Part shown: positions 28,119 to 39,403 of the stretch, piece after piece
Numbering within the stretch: position 1 is the stretch's first letter
How the letters are laid out: each line of letters opens with the position of its first letter
Source of the DNA: Archangium sp.
Lineage (GTDB): Bacteria; Myxococcota; Myxococcia; Myxococcales; Myxococcaceae
Direction of reading: 5' to 3'
DNA: 64,000 nucleotides
Assembly (NCBI GenBank): GCA_030695565.1
Contig: JAUYRZ010000038.1
Coordinates: 1 to 64,000, forward strand
Program-made: the position numbers and the translations under genes
Notes under the pieces: model-generated
What the model was told of the DNA's origin: nothing
What the model saw: the letters and a program-made list of their open reading frames with translations, nothing else
The model's database searches: none

Positions 28119-28681
28119 TCACACGGGCAGCCACCAGCGGGCGAGTTCGAGCGTGAGCTCAGGGAAGAGCTCGACGCCGCTGACGATCTGCGCCTCGGAC
28201 CACATTTCAAGAAGAACCCAGCGCTTCGTGTTCAGCGCGAAGGCCTCGAGAATGTGCGCTTGGGGATCGATCACCCAGAGATGAGGAACGCCCTGGCGCG
28301 CAAAGAGCTCGCGTTTCGGCCCGAGGTCCTTGAGCCGCGTCGAGTCGCTCAAGATCTTGCAGACCCAGTCGGGGCGAACCGTCGCCGGGTTCTCGTGCTC
28401 GAAGCCGGCGATCCGCTCCTTGCGCCAGCCCGAGACATCCGGAACGACGAGCTCCGAGGAGGGAAAGCGGGTCTCCACTGCCGGGAGGATGAGCCCGGAG
28501 GGCCGCCTCCACCTCCTCGGCGCATGAGGTGGTTCAGTTCTGCCTGCACGTTCTGGTGGGCGAACGAGGGCCGGCCCCTGACGTACAGCTCGCCCGCGAT
28601 GACCTCATCGGTCATGTTCTCCGGCAGGCGCTCGAGCTCGCCGAGCAGCTCTGCGTTCGATCTGTTCTTCAGCGCCGGCAT
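28119..28681 (-). pseudogene. Frameshifted Uma2 family gene
   Basis: Two overlapping frames together make one Uma2 protein. The N-terminal half runs from ATG 28681 (ELLGELERLPENMTDEVIAG, then RPSFAHQNVQAELNHLMRRG). The C-terminal half is in another frame from about 28500 (VETRFPSSELVVPDVSGWRK, then WVCKILSDST, VPHLWVIDP). The switch falls in a GC-rich GGAGGTGGAGGCGG stretch at about 28505-28525, where a Gly-rich loop is expected. It is either a decayed gene or a sequencing indel. It is paralogous to the intact copy at 26704. Confidence 0.75.
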
Positions 28682-28732
28682 CGATTCGGGGGTAAGAGCA
28701 CTGCCGTCCGTGGCGTGCTGCCCTGGGCGCCC

Positions 28733-29851
28733 TCAAGACGCCAAACAGCAGCTCTTGAACTTCTTGCCGGACCCGCAGGGACAGGGCTCATTCCGGCCAA
28801 CCTTGAGCGAGGCGGCAGTGGCCGCCAGCGGGGGCAACCAGGTCGAGACGGGCTTGAGCTTCAGCGGCAGCGCCCTGCAGCGACGGGCGAGCTCAGACAG
28901 CCCAGCCGAGCTGAGCATCGGAGGGAGCACCTTGATTCGCGCGAAGGCCAGCTGCGGCACCAGCCGATGGGCGAGCTCAGCCATGTCGGTCTGTTTCGGC
29001 GGGCCGAAGTCAGCGCGCATGGCGTCTTTGAGCTGCTCGACGGCCCGCGCAGGTGCATCAGAACGATCGGGGAGGCCGCTCGCCTCGGAGCGCAGTTGCT
29101 CGAATTGCCGCCGCAGCTGTTCCGGGTCTCCGACGTGCCTGAGGAGCGCGAGGCCTCGCTCCGCGGCCAGAACGCCCAGCGACGGCAGCCCCAGACCTGG
29201 CCCCATCAAGGCCAGAGTGTTGAACCCCCAGACATCGGAAGGATGGTGTTGCTGAATCGCAGTGAGCAGTTGCAGACCCTCTTCATGCTGACCCAGCCGC
29301 ACCTGAAGCAACCCGAGTTCGCGTATCGCTGAAGGGACGTTGTCGGGGTGAAGCTGCAGTTCTTCTGCGACGCAGTCGACCTGGAGGGTCAAGCCCAGCG
29401 CCTCGCCTCGTTCAACCAGCCTCCATGCCGCTTCAGCGAGGATATCGGCGTAGTACACAGCGGGGCTTCGATCGGCCGACACGGCGACGAGCCCGTAGGT
29501 GCGGTCGTTGAGCGTGAGGAGCGCGGCGGCGGGGTCGGGCCTCTTGCGATCGTGCTCCAACGCCGAGAGTTCTTGCCGCAGGCCTGCGAGCACGCATGAG
29601 GCCCAGTCACCGCAAGGGGGCTCGTGCCGGAAGAGCAGCTCGGACAGGTGGGGCTCGAGGTCTGTGGCCTCGACGACGCCGCGGGCGAGGTGCACGATCT
29701 CCAAAGCGGACAGGCCCGGTATCAAGGTCGCCAGGTCGACACGCTCAGACGCGACGGCGTTGACTGCGATCTCGAGCACGTCAGGCGTGCAGGCGGCGTT
29801 GGGGTGGACTCGGAGCTTCATTCCCATTGGCTGCTCTTGAAGGTGAGACAC
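28733..29851 (-). CDS. Helical-repeat protein ending in a SEC-C zinc motif
   Basis: 372 residues; the start at 29851 or the Met at 29827 (MGMKLRVHPN) are alternatives. The body is helical with TPR-like patterning (LGLLQVRLGQHEEGLQLL). The last 20 residues carry the SEC-C motif NEPCPCGSGKKFKSCC, which binds zinc and in SecA contacts SecB and the ribosome. SEC-C proteins of this size are common but uncharacterised. It is possibly a chaperone-related or nucleic-acid-associated protein. Confidence 0.75.
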   Translation of the reverse strand: MSHLQEQPMGMKLRVHPNAACTPDVLEIAVNAVASERVDLATLIPGLSALEIVHLARGVVEATDLEPHLSELLFRHEPPCGDWASCVLAGLRQELSALEHDRKRPDPAAALLTLNDRTYGLVAVSADRSPAVYYADILAEAAWRLVERGEALGLTLQVDCVAEELQLHPDNVPSAIRELGLLQVRLGQHEEGLQLLTAIQQHHPSDVWGFNTLALMGPGLGLPSLGVLAAERGLALLRHVGDPEQLRRQFEQLRSEASGLPDRSDAPARAVEQLKDAMRADFGPPKQTDMAELAHRLVPQLAFARIKVLPPMLSSAGLSELARRCRALPLKLKPVSTWLPPLAATAASLKVGRNEPCPCGSGKKFKSCCLAS

Positions 29852-29865
29852 AAGACTGCCGCGAA

Positions 29866-31086
29866 TTACGGCGCCTGCGCGCGGGCCAGTTCGGGGGACT
29901 CTTTGAGGGCGTCAGCAAGCATCGCCTCGATCGGCTCGTCGAACGCGGCAGTGGACACGCCTCGGGCCCACTCGAAGTCGGCTGAACTCGGTTGACTGAC
30001 CTGTCCGCGGCGATTGCGAAGAAAGAACCTGGCGCTCGACTTCAGACCCTTCGGGGTTTCGACGACGTCGACGACGAGCAGGCCAAGCGTCGTCGTGACG
30101 TCGCTCACATCTTGACCGCCAAGACAGTCGGCACCCACGCAAGGCTCGCCTTCGACCGCAGGTCCCCCGCTCTCGAAAGTGAAGCCTCGAGTCGCCAAAG
30201 CGCCGCCGACCGCGTTGAGGAGCGCCGACACCAAAGGGGATCGATACCCGCTGCCACGCAGCACGACCTTGACGTTAGCGTGCCAGCGCAGGCTCGGGAG
30301 CTTCTCCGGCAACCAGCCACGGCTGAGGGCCTGTGAGCGCCAGGCGTCCAGCGCGGAGAGGCGGGCGCAGGGATCCAGCGGTCCGTCCCCCGCCTTCTTC
30401 AGCTGAGCAAGCGCCTCATCGACCATGTGGTCCTGACCGGCTTGATGAAGATGCGCGCGAACGACGTCGCGTGCGCTCCACAGATCGATGCCTCGCGGGT
30501 CGTTGAGCCCGTCACAGACGGCGGCAAGCTGACTCACCGACTTCGTTGCGGGCTCGAAGCTCGTGCCGGCTCGCAACCCCGTGGGGCCCATCACGCCACC
30601 GAGTTGTCTGGCGGACCGGGCGGTGGCCTCTTCGAGGGTTTCGCCATTCTGAGGCGAAAAGGGCAGCGTCGACTGCCAGACACGCACCCCACCCGTTGGC
30701 GTGAACGCCGGGTCGAGCACCCAGGTACCGGGCACTGCGCCCGCCTGGAGTTCCACCGATAGTTCGCCCTCGACGCCGAGGAGTTTGTCGCGGCAGGGCG
30801 CAAAGTTCTCTTCGACGCAAACGTGACGACGTCGAGCTGCACTGTCGGCGACAGCAAGGCTGATCACCTCGAGGTCGGGCTGCTTTCTCAGCGCAAGTAG
30901 CAATTCAGCCTCGAGGCGGGTCTCGAGTTCAGGCGCGAAGGTGCCTTTGGCCACCTTGAGGAGCACGCGGTGCCGTGGCCCGCTCGTCGTCTTCGGCGCG
31001 GCGTCGGCGCACGAAGAAGCGGCGGCGAGAACCACCCAGGGGAGCAGTCGGAGGGTCCGGAGCCCTCGCGCGAGGGCGCCCGTCAC
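29866..31086 (-). CDS. Lipoprotein of unknown function, third gene of an unknown operon
   Basis: 406 residues from GTG 31086, overlapping the TGA of the gene upstream. A lipoprotein signal (LLPWVVLAAASSC) is visible. The N-terminal domain (VLLKVAKGTFAPELETRLEA, then CVEENFAPCRDKLLGVEGEL) resembles the N-terminus of the first protein of this operon: a strand-helix unit and a Cys pair before a beta stretch. A second domain from about residue 240 contains another possible copy (LRWHANVKVVLRGSGYRSPL ... GLLVVDVVETPKGLKSSARF). This suggests periplasmic sensing or assembly domains. No family name can be given. Confidence 0.6.
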   Translation of the reverse strand: MTGALARGLRTLRLLPWVVLAAASSCADAAPKTTSGPRHRVLLKVAKGTFAPELETRLEAELLLALRKQPDLEVISLAVADSAARRRHVCVEENFAPCRDKLLGVEGELSVELQAGAVPGTWVLDPAFTPTGGVRVWQSTLPFSPQNGETLEEATARSARQLGGVMGPTGLRAGTSFEPATKSVSQLAAVCDGLNDPRGIDLWSARDVVRAHLHQAGQDHMVDEALAQLKKAGDGPLDPCARLSALDAWRSQALSRGWLPEKLPSLRWHANVKVVLRGSGYRSPLVSALLNAVGGALATRGFTFESGGPAVEGEPCVGADCLGGQDVSDVTTTLGLLVVDVVETPKGLKSSARFFLRNRRGQVSQPSSADFEWARGVSTAAFDEPIEAMLADALKESPELARAQAP

Positions 31087-33251
31087 GGGCACGTCCAGTC
31101 GCCTGTGGAAAGACTGCTGTTGCCGGTGTTGGCATTGTCGCGCTGGTACTTCGGCCACGGCGCGGTCTCGTCCAGTCCCTTGGAGTCCACCAGAATTGCC
31201 CTGAGCGTTGCGGTCGCACCCGCTCTCGTCGTGACGTAGAGCACTCCCAACGGCTTCGTGCAGTCCTTCGTTCCGCCCGCAGTTCTATACACGTCCAACG
31301 CGGGCTGGGAGACATTGCCTGCGCCGGTGAGAGGGGCAAGCGAGGCCTGCCAAACCTCTGACAGGTCGCTCGTGCGTCGGACCGTCAGGGTTCCGCTCGA
31401 GCCGATGAGGTACGCAAGAGAGCCGGCACCCAGCACGGGCGTGGTCGCTTGCAGATTACCAACGCCGGCAGGGACGGTCGTCGAACCTCCAAACATTCCC
31501 GTGGCGTACGACACCTTCGAGACGTCGCCACCCGAATTGCCGTACAGAAGAAAGCCAGCGCCGACCGCAGGGGGCCCGGCATTCGCGGCCGCTGACTCCG
31601 TGAATACGGTGGTTCCGCTGAACATCCCGCTCGCGTTCGTCGCAAACAGAGCACCGTTGCTCGCCACTCCTCCTCCTCCTCCTCCTGCATATCCCAAGCC
31701 GTCAAGGAACAGGCCGCGAAGCTGAGTTCCCATGGGAAGTGGCGCAGCGACCCCTCGAGCATTCCAACTTGTGCCTGCGAGATCTGCCTTCCACAGCTTG
31801 GTGTCGCCTTCGTACGCAACGAAAGCTTCCGTTGTGCCGCCGCCTGGTGTTCGCACTACCAACGAGGGGCGAAAAGCGGGGTCGTCTACGGTCGCCAAAG
31901 TCAGTCCTTCGCAGTTTCCGGAGACAGGCCCCTGAACGCGACCGTTCCGAACGCCGAGCGGAATCTCGGTTGTTCCGCCGTCGAGCGACGACAGGGCGAG
32001 GTCACCGTTGAATGCCGGTCCTGACGCGGACAAACATTGACTCACACCGACCATTCCTGTGGCGAGACCAATGGGCACCAGTTGGGAAAAACCAACGGCG
32101 AGTTCGGTGCCTACCCAGACCTGGCTGGTCGCCAAAAGCGGCCCAGCCGTAACGGTACCGCCTGTGACGCTCATCCACGCAAGGCCCCCGTCCTGTGTCG
32201 TGGCGATCACGCGCGCCGTGGTCAGGGGCGTCTCCTGTGCACCCCAGACGGCCACGCCCTGATCCGATACCGCAACAGGAAGCAGTGGCGTGGAGTTCGC
32301 GGCGAGTGTCATCTGCCGAGCCCACTTGAAGCGCGTCACAGGAATCCCCGCGTCCAGAGCCGCAGAGATGTTGCCCGCGTTGTCCGCGATGGGGCCCATC
32401 CGTAGCGTCGGTGTGGCGCGCATTCCGGGGATGGGAGCCCCAGAGAGTTCGACCTCAAAGCAACGGCAGTTCCCCGAGCACGCCCCGCTGCAGGCAGTGG
32501 AAGGTGCCACCGTCCCTCCAACCCACGAGGTAGAGAGGTCTGAGGCCTGGGCAACCGCACCTCCGTCAACCGTGACCCGAATGGTCGCCACTTCGTCCTT
32601 CTTCCAGAACCCGGTGAATCCGGGCTCCGCGTCTGCCAGTGCGGCGTGCCGCGGCTCAACAACCACCATTACGTCTGGGGCGACGGTGTCCTTTTGCAAC
32701 GTCAGCGTGGCACCCGGGAGTCCCGGCCCCTGCCATCCCGCGAAGTAACTCCGCATGCCGTCGGTGCCGGTCAACAGCAACTGACCTGAGTAGGTGCCGG
32801 CAGCTCCGACGAAGTCACCCACTGCGCCCGTCACGGGCACGGCCGCAATCGTCACTGCGCCGCCGTCTGCTTTCGTCACCCGCAGGGTGGCCGCCACAGG
32901 CGAGGTCGCAAAGGGGGTCCCCTCCGACGGGGTGACCCAACTGATCTGCAATTCGCTGCTGACGCACCTCCCGCCATCGAGCGTTGGGGCGCACTCTTCA
33001 TAGGGCTGAGGGCAAACGAAACCCACTTCGCAGAATGGCGCCGCACCACCACCTCCGCCGCCTGCCATGGCGCCTCCTCCACCGCCCATCACGCCACCGC
33101 CGCCACCAACGGTGCCGGCATCAGCCCTTGCGCAGAATCGCTCTACGCACACGTTGCCAGAGCCACAGTCAGAGTCCTCGCTGCAGGGCCGAATTCCGAA
33201 GGTGCAGCTCGAAAGTCCAACACACAGCACACCGATCCAAAACGAGCGCAT
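31083..33251 (-). CDS. Large lipoprotein with Gly-rich linker and beta-propeller-like body
   Basis: 722 residues from ATG 33251 (lipoprotein signal MRSFWIGVLCVGLSSC). A short Cys motif (CSEDSDCGSGNVCVERFC), common in myxobacterial surface proteins, is followed by a Gly-rich linker (GGGGGVMGGGGGAMAGGGGG). Ig-like and beta-repeat segments come next, and the C-terminal half has PQQ/propeller-style alternation (YLIGSSGTLTVRRTSDLSEVWQ). The last residues (WPKYQRDNANTGNSSL) match the W-P-x-x-x-x-D-x-x-N-T-G-x-S signature of such outer surface propellers. Ligand unknown. It overlaps both neighbours by 3-4 bases. Confidence 0.68.
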   Translation of the reverse strand: MRSFWIGVLCVGLSSCTFGIRPCSEDSDCGSGNVCVERFCARADAGTVGGGGGVMGGGGGAMAGGGGGGAAPFCEVGFVCPQPYEECAPTLDGGRCVSSELQISWVTPSEGTPFATSPVAATLRVTKADGGAVTIAAVPVTGAVGDFVGAAGTYSGQLLLTGTDGMRSYFAGWQGPGLPGATLTLQKDTVAPDVMVVVEPRHAALADAEPGFTGFWKKDEVATIRVTVDGGAVAQASDLSTSWVGGTVAPSTACSGACSGNCRCFEVELSGAPIPGMRATPTLRMGPIADNAGNISAALDAGIPVTRFKWARQMTLAANSTPLLPVAVSDQGVAVWGAQETPLTTARVIATTQDGGLAWMSVTGGTVTAGPLLATSQVWVGTELAVGFSQLVPIGLATGMVGVSQCLSASGPAFNGDLALSSLDGGTTEIPLGVRNGRVQGPVSGNCEGLTLATVDDPAFRPSLVVRTPGGGTTEAFVAYEGDTKLWKADLAGTSWNARGVAAPLPMGTQLRGLFLDGLGYAGGGGGGVASNGALFATNASGMFSGTTVFTESAAANAGPPAVGAGFLLYGNSGGDVSKVSYATGMFGGSTTVPAGVGNLQATTPVLGAGSLAYLIGSSGTLTVRRTSDLSEVWQASLAPLTGAGNVSQPALDVYRTAGGTKDCTKPLGVLYVTTRAGATATLRAILVDSKGLDETAPWPKYQRDNANTGNSSLSTGDWTCP

Positions 33252-34150
33252 CAGAACGACCCTCCCACCTGAAGAACCCCACCGCCGACGATGGGCATGA
33301 TCGAAACCTGAGCAGGAGCCGGGGCGGCTGTCCCCCAAAGAATCGCGCCCGCGCCAGCCGCCACTGCGCCGACCCCCATTCCGACGAAGCCCACTGTCGA
33401 AAGCGTCTGAGCCGTCGCGGCCTGTCTCGCCATCGCTGGATTCGACGCGATGTCCCCGCTGTGGTCCGCGCCGTAGCCGAGCCCTGCGCCCACCCCAGCG
33501 AGTGCAGCACCGACTACGGCCAAGCCGGCGCCCACGAAGACGAAAGCCTTTCCCGTTGATCTCTGCCCCGCGCCGAGATCCTCAACCACCAAAGGTGGCG
33601 GCGGCGGGGGCTGGATTCGTGAGGGCTCGACCTTTGCTTCAACCGGCTTGACTGGCTCGAGTTCCGCTACCTTCAGGGCCGCGAACAACTGGGTAAGCGC
33701 GACTCGCACGACCTCCAGGAACGAATCCTTCCCCTTCTTGACCTTCACGGTCTGGGTGAAACGAACCGCCCTCCCGTCCTCCCGCACAACCCGTCCTGAT
33801 GCGACCACCGTCTCTTCCAGTGTGAAGTCGACGCTCGCGTAGAGCGCGTAGAGTGAATGGGCGTTCCTCGAGAGCTGCACGAGGCACTCGTCATCGCGCT
33901 CGCAGTCCTGGCGCTTGAGTTCCTTGAGCGCCAGGTCGAACGCGGCGAAGTCCGGCAGCGTGACCCCCGACCTCCGGAGGAGGCGCTTGAAGTCTTGCTG
34001 AATGGCCTCGGCGTCGCCTTTCGTGAAGCCTGACGGCACCCGCTTCACCTCGAGTGGGAAAGGCATCACCACCGGCTGGGGTGCCTGCGCCAACGAGAGC
34101 GAGGACAGACCCAACACCAGGCACCACCAGAACCGCTTCGCAGAGAGCAT
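33251..34150 (-). CDS. Secreted protein with glycine-zipper tail, first gene of the unknown operon
   Basis: 299 residues from ATG 34150, with a signal peptide (WWCLVLGLSSLSLAQA). Residues about 25-150 form an alpha/beta domain with a Cys pair (RQDCERDDECLVQL) before a beta stretch (SLYALYASVDFTLEETV). A Pro-rich hinge (PPPPPPLVVEDLG) leads to two hydrophobic Gly-rich segments (FVFVGAGLAVVGAALAGVGAG and VGMGVGAVAAGAGAILWG) and a short beta end (GGGVLQVGGSF). This build is seen in myxobacterial envelope proteins whose tails insert in a membrane. Function unknown. Confidence 0.6.
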   Translation of the reverse strand: MLSAKRFWWCLVLGLSSLSLAQAPQPVVMPFPLEVKRVPSGFTKGDAEAIQQDFKRLLRRSGVTLPDFAAFDLALKELKRQDCERDDECLVQLSRNAHSLYALYASVDFTLEETVVASGRVVREDGRAVRFTQTVKVKKGKDSFLEVVRVALTQLFAALKVAELEPVKPVEAKVEPSRIQPPPPPPLVVEDLGAGQRSTGKAFVFVGAGLAVVGAALAGVGAGLGYGADHSGDIASNPAMARQAATAQTLSTVGFVGMGVGAVAAGAGAILWGTAAPAPAQVSIMPIVGGGVLQVGGSF

Positions 34151-34199
34151 TGAGCGTCTCTTACCATCGCGGGAAAGAGGTCCAAACACTCGTCTCGAG

Positions 34200-35408
34200 T
34201 CACCGGCTCTCTGCGACAGCGAGCCCTTCCGCCCTCCGCCCGGCGGAGAGAGCGACCCCCACGCTGGCCAACTGCACCACTCCGGCGGCCACGAAGACGA
34301 CCGTGTACGCGGTGCCCCGCTCCACACCCGCCGACAACAGGGCACTCGAGATGCCGCCTGCCAGCGTGGAACCCAGGAACATGCCCAGCGTACCGGCCGC
34401 GTTGAGCACCGCCATCGCCGACGCGCGCGCCGTATCAGGCACGGCCTGCGCCGCGAGCCCCAGGCTCGGCCCGTAGATCGCCGCGGAAGCCAGCCCCGCG
34501 ATCGACAACACCACCACGATCAGCTGCACTGGCACGAACGGGAGCGCCACGTACGAGCCCGCGTAGATCAGCGCCCCGAACGCGATCAACTTCCACCGAT
34601 CGACCCGATCACCCAGCCGGGCCATCGGCCAGGTGCCCAGCGCGAAGATCATCAAGAACGCCGAGAACCACCCGTTGACCGTGGAGTCCGGCACGCCCAG
34701 CACGTGGTGCCCATAGAGCTGCAAGGGCACGATGAAGGCGCCCACCGCGAAACGCTCCAGCGCCACCACGATGGTCGGCCCGCGCAGCAAGGGCGCCTCG
34801 AAGATGAGCGACTTGAAGGTCACCCGAGACTGCTCGGCGTCGGTCGACTTCGGCAGCACCACCAGCGCGATGAGCCCGGTGAGCACGCCGATCACCCCTC
34901 CCACCAGTAAAGGCAAGGTGGGGTTGGTCTTCGCGAGGATCGCGCCCAGCGGAATGCCGATGAGAATCGACAACACCACCGCGCACCCCACCACCCCCAT
35001 CGCGGCCGGCGACTTCGACTGCCGGCGAATGGTGCCCATCAGAATCGAGACCGCCGCGATGTAGACGGCGCCCTGCAGGAAGCGCAGCCCCAGCAGCAGC
35101 CACACCGGGGGCGACAACGTCACCAGCAGCAGCAGCGCGCCATCGAGCGCCGCCGAGACACCCGCCACCAGCCGGCGCCGGCCCATGCGCTCGGCCCTCA
35201 CGGCGAGGAGCGGGCCACCCACCACCGCGCCCAGCAGGTTGACGGCGATGAACGCGTGCATCAACCACTCGGCGCCCGGCCAGCTCGCCGTGACGAAGCT
35301 GCGCACCACGGGAATGACGATGGTGCCCGGCAACATCGCCCCCAGCACGAGCAAAGCCCCCAGCCACAAGCGCATGGTGCTTCGGGCGGGCACGTGGGGG
35401 TTCGACAC
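34200..35408 (-). CDS. MFS transporter
   Basis: 402 residues from GTG 35408; ATG 35375 is an alternative. Twelve hydrophobic segments are visible. The loop after the second contains a degenerate MFS signature (AVRAERMGRRRLV), and a matching loop lies in the second half (MARLGDRVDRWKL). It resembles drug or metabolite efflux permeases of the major facilitator superfamily; the substrate cannot be deduced. It stands between the unknown operon and the divergent sdh genes. Confidence 0.87.
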   Translation of the reverse strand: MSNPHVPARSTMRLWLGALLVLGAMLPGTIVIPVVRSFVTASWPGAEWLMHAFIAVNLLGAVVGGPLLAVRAERMGRRRLVAGVSAALDGALLLLVTLSPPVWLLLGLRFLQGAVYIAAVSILMGTIRRQSKSPAAMGVVGCAVVLSILIGIPLGAILAKTNPTLPLLVGGVIGVLTGLIALVVLPKSTDAEQSRVTFKSLIFEAPLLRGPTIVVALERFAVGAFIVPLQLYGHHVLGVPDSTVNGWFSAFLMIFALGTWPMARLGDRVDRWKLIAFGALIYAGSYVALPFVPVQLIVVVLSIAGLASAAIYGPSLGLAAQAVPDTARASAMAVLNAAGTLGMFLGSTLAGGISSALLSAGVERGTAYTVVFVAAGVVQLASVGVALSAGRRAEGLAVAESR

Positions 35409-35581
35409 GCGTCATTCACTAGCAGAGGGGCCCTGCCCCGCGCGAGCCATCACGTTTGCTACTGCTCGCGCTCACGATTTCGCTTGTCGATTCCGGGAGC
35501 CATGGGCAAACGGCCGCACTGTTCCGCGCAGGCCGCGTTACGAATCCGCGAAGGCGCCCCCACCTCCTGGAAGGAAGAGCG

Positions 35582-36303
35582 ATGGCAGATGCGATGGAGT
35601 TGAAGCGCGACACAGCAGGTGAGTCCCTGCTGGGTTCGCTGACGAGATTTTTCATGAGCGCAGTCGGCTCCAAGGTGGTGATGGCTGCCACCGGGCTGGG
35701 CTTGTTCCTCTTCGTGGTGGGCCACCTGGCGGGCAACCTGCTCGCCTACGTGGGCCGCGACGCGTTCAACGCGTACGCGATCGCGCTCAAGAGCAACGCG
35801 ATCCTGCTGTGGGGCGCGCGTTCGGCGCTGCTCATCGGTTTTCCCCTGCACATCCTCACGGCGATCCGCACGGTGCAGTTGAACCGCGCCGCCCGCCCGG
35901 TGCCCTACGCGTTCGACAACAAGTCGCCTGCGCGCACGGCCGCCAAGACGATGATGCTCAGCGGCCTGGTGGTGATGTTCTACTTCCTCTACCACCTGGC
36001 TCACTTCACCTGGCGCATCACCGGGCCGCAGCCAGTCACCCTGTTGCCCGATGGCAACTTTGACGCCTACTCGATGCTGGTGATGGGCTTTCAGCAGCCG
36101 CTGATCTCGCTGATCTACATCGGCGCGCAGGTGCTGCTGGCCGCGCACCTCTCGCACGGTGTCTACAGCATGTTCCAGCACCTGGGCTTCTGGGGCACGA
36201 AGTGGACGCCCTTCCTCAAGAAAACCGCGCTCGTCGCCGGTTACGGCCTGTGCGCCGCCTTCGCCTCCATTCCGCTCGCAGTCCTGCTGGGGATCATCAA
36301 GCC

Positions 36304-36307
<4 letters not shown>
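35582..36307 (+). CDS. sdhC: Succinate dehydrogenase cytochrome b subunit
   Basis: 241 residues from ATG 35582, with GGAAGAG 2-8 bases upstream. It is a five-helix cytochrome b558 type, as in delta-proteobacteria and Bacteroidetes. Candidate haem His residues lie in [26 protein letters not shown] and [10 protein letters not shown]. It anchors the dehydrogenase and passes electrons to quinone. Its stop overlaps the sdhA start (ATGA). The 173-base upstream gap (35409-35581) presumably holds the promoter, but no convincing boxes are visible. Confidence 0.92.
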
Positions 36308-38204
<1,897 letters not shown>

Positions 38205-38208
<4 letters not shown>

Positions 38209-38963
38209 GCGAGAAATTGATGAAGTTGAAGCTCCACGTCTGGCGCCAGCCCAACAAGGACCAGGCCGGGGCCATGAAGGACTACGCGGTCGAGGGTGTC
38301 TCGGAACACATGTCGTTCCTCGAGATGATGGACACCTTGAACGAGCAGTTGATGAACAAGGGCGAGGAGCCCGTCGCGTTCGATCACGACTGCCGCGAAG
38401 GCATCTGCGGTTCGTGCTCGATGGTGATCAACGGGCTGCCGCACGGCGGGCACAAGGGCGTCACCGTGTGCCAGCTGCACATGCGTCACTTCAAAGATGG
38501 CGACGAGATCTTCATCGAGCCGTGGCGCGCGAAGGCGTTCCCGGTGCTGAAGGATCTGGTGGTCGATCGCGCTGCGTTCGATCGCATCGTCGCTTCGGGC
38601 GGCTACGTCTCGGTGGCCACCGGCGGTGCGCCTGACGCGAACGCGCTGCCCATTCCGAAGAAGGAAGCGGACCTCTCGATGGACGCGGCGGCCTGCATCG
38701 GCTGCGGCGCCTGCGTAGCGGCCTGCAAGAACGCGTCGGCGATGTTGTTCACTGCCGCCAAGGCCTCGCACCTGAACCACCTGCCGCAGGGTCAGCCCGA
38801 GCGGTTCGAGCGGGTGAAGAACATGAGCATGCAGATGGACGCCGAAGGTTTCGGCACGTGCACCAACCTCTCGCAGTGCGAGGCGGTGTGCCCCAAGGAG
38901 ATCAGCGTGCGGGTGATCGCCGAGTTCAACGCCGACCTCATCAAGGCGCAGGTCAAGGGCTGA
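38205..38963 (+). CDS. sdhB: Succinate dehydrogenase iron-sulfur subunit
   Basis: 252 residues from GTG 38205 (GTGA overlap with sdhA); ATG 38220 is an alternative. The [2Fe-2S] ligands are C63, C68, C71 and C89 (CREGICGSC). The [4Fe-4S] and [3Fe-4S] ligands fall in [11 protein letters not shown] (164-174) and in C219-x5-C225-x3-C229-P. It carries electrons from SdhA to SdhC. Confidence 0.95.
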
Positions 38964-38967
38964 GCAG

Positions 38968-39300
38968 GTGACGGACCTGGAGGCGATCGAACATCTCCAG
39001 GAACGCGCCCGAGCCTTTGCGAGGCCGCTGCACATTGCGTCGGGGTTCGCGACGCTCGGCGTGGGCATCGTGGGGGCCGGGGTGATGGTGCTGCTGCAGT
39101 GGGCGGCCGCAGGCGTCGCTGAGATCAAGATCTCGGTGCTCGGCGGCTGCGCGGGCGCCTCGGTCGTGCCCTTCGGCTTCAACCGGTTCATCAAGCTGAT
39201 GCTTCAGCGGCGCCGGACCGAATGGATCAACGAGATGGTGCACGGCGAAGGCGCCTCGCGCGAGGCGCTCGAGGCGTCGTTCTCGTTCGACTCCTGGTAG
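38968..39300 (+). CDS. Small membrane protein of unknown function
   Basis: 110 residues from GTG 38968, 4 bases after sdhB. There is one long or two short hydrophobic segments at about residues 24-65 (GFATLGVGIVGAGVMVLLQW, then VLGGCAGASVVPFGF), a basic stretch (LMLQRRRTEW) and a short acidic tail. Its position suggests it is read with sdhCAB, but nothing links it to the enzyme. The gap at 39301-39403 holds only a weak 7-bp hairpin (39369-39392). Confidence 0.6.
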   Translation: MTDLEAIEHLQERARAFARPLHIASGFATLGVGIVGAGVMVLLQWAAAGVAEIKISVLGGCAGASVVPFGFNRFIKLMLQRRRTEWINEMVHGEGASREALEASFSFDSW

Positions 39301-39403
39301 TGAGGTCGTCAGCCCGCCTCACTCACTGTGCCGCATCGCCCAAACCAACGAGCCGCTCGCCCCGAAGGCCCGGCCCCATGAAGGAGGCCGGGGCGAAACG
39401 CTT

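Noticed and set aside
39369-39392. 7-bp hairpin after the small membrane protein gene
   Set aside because: Short stem, 10-base loop and no T-run; too weak to call a terminator.
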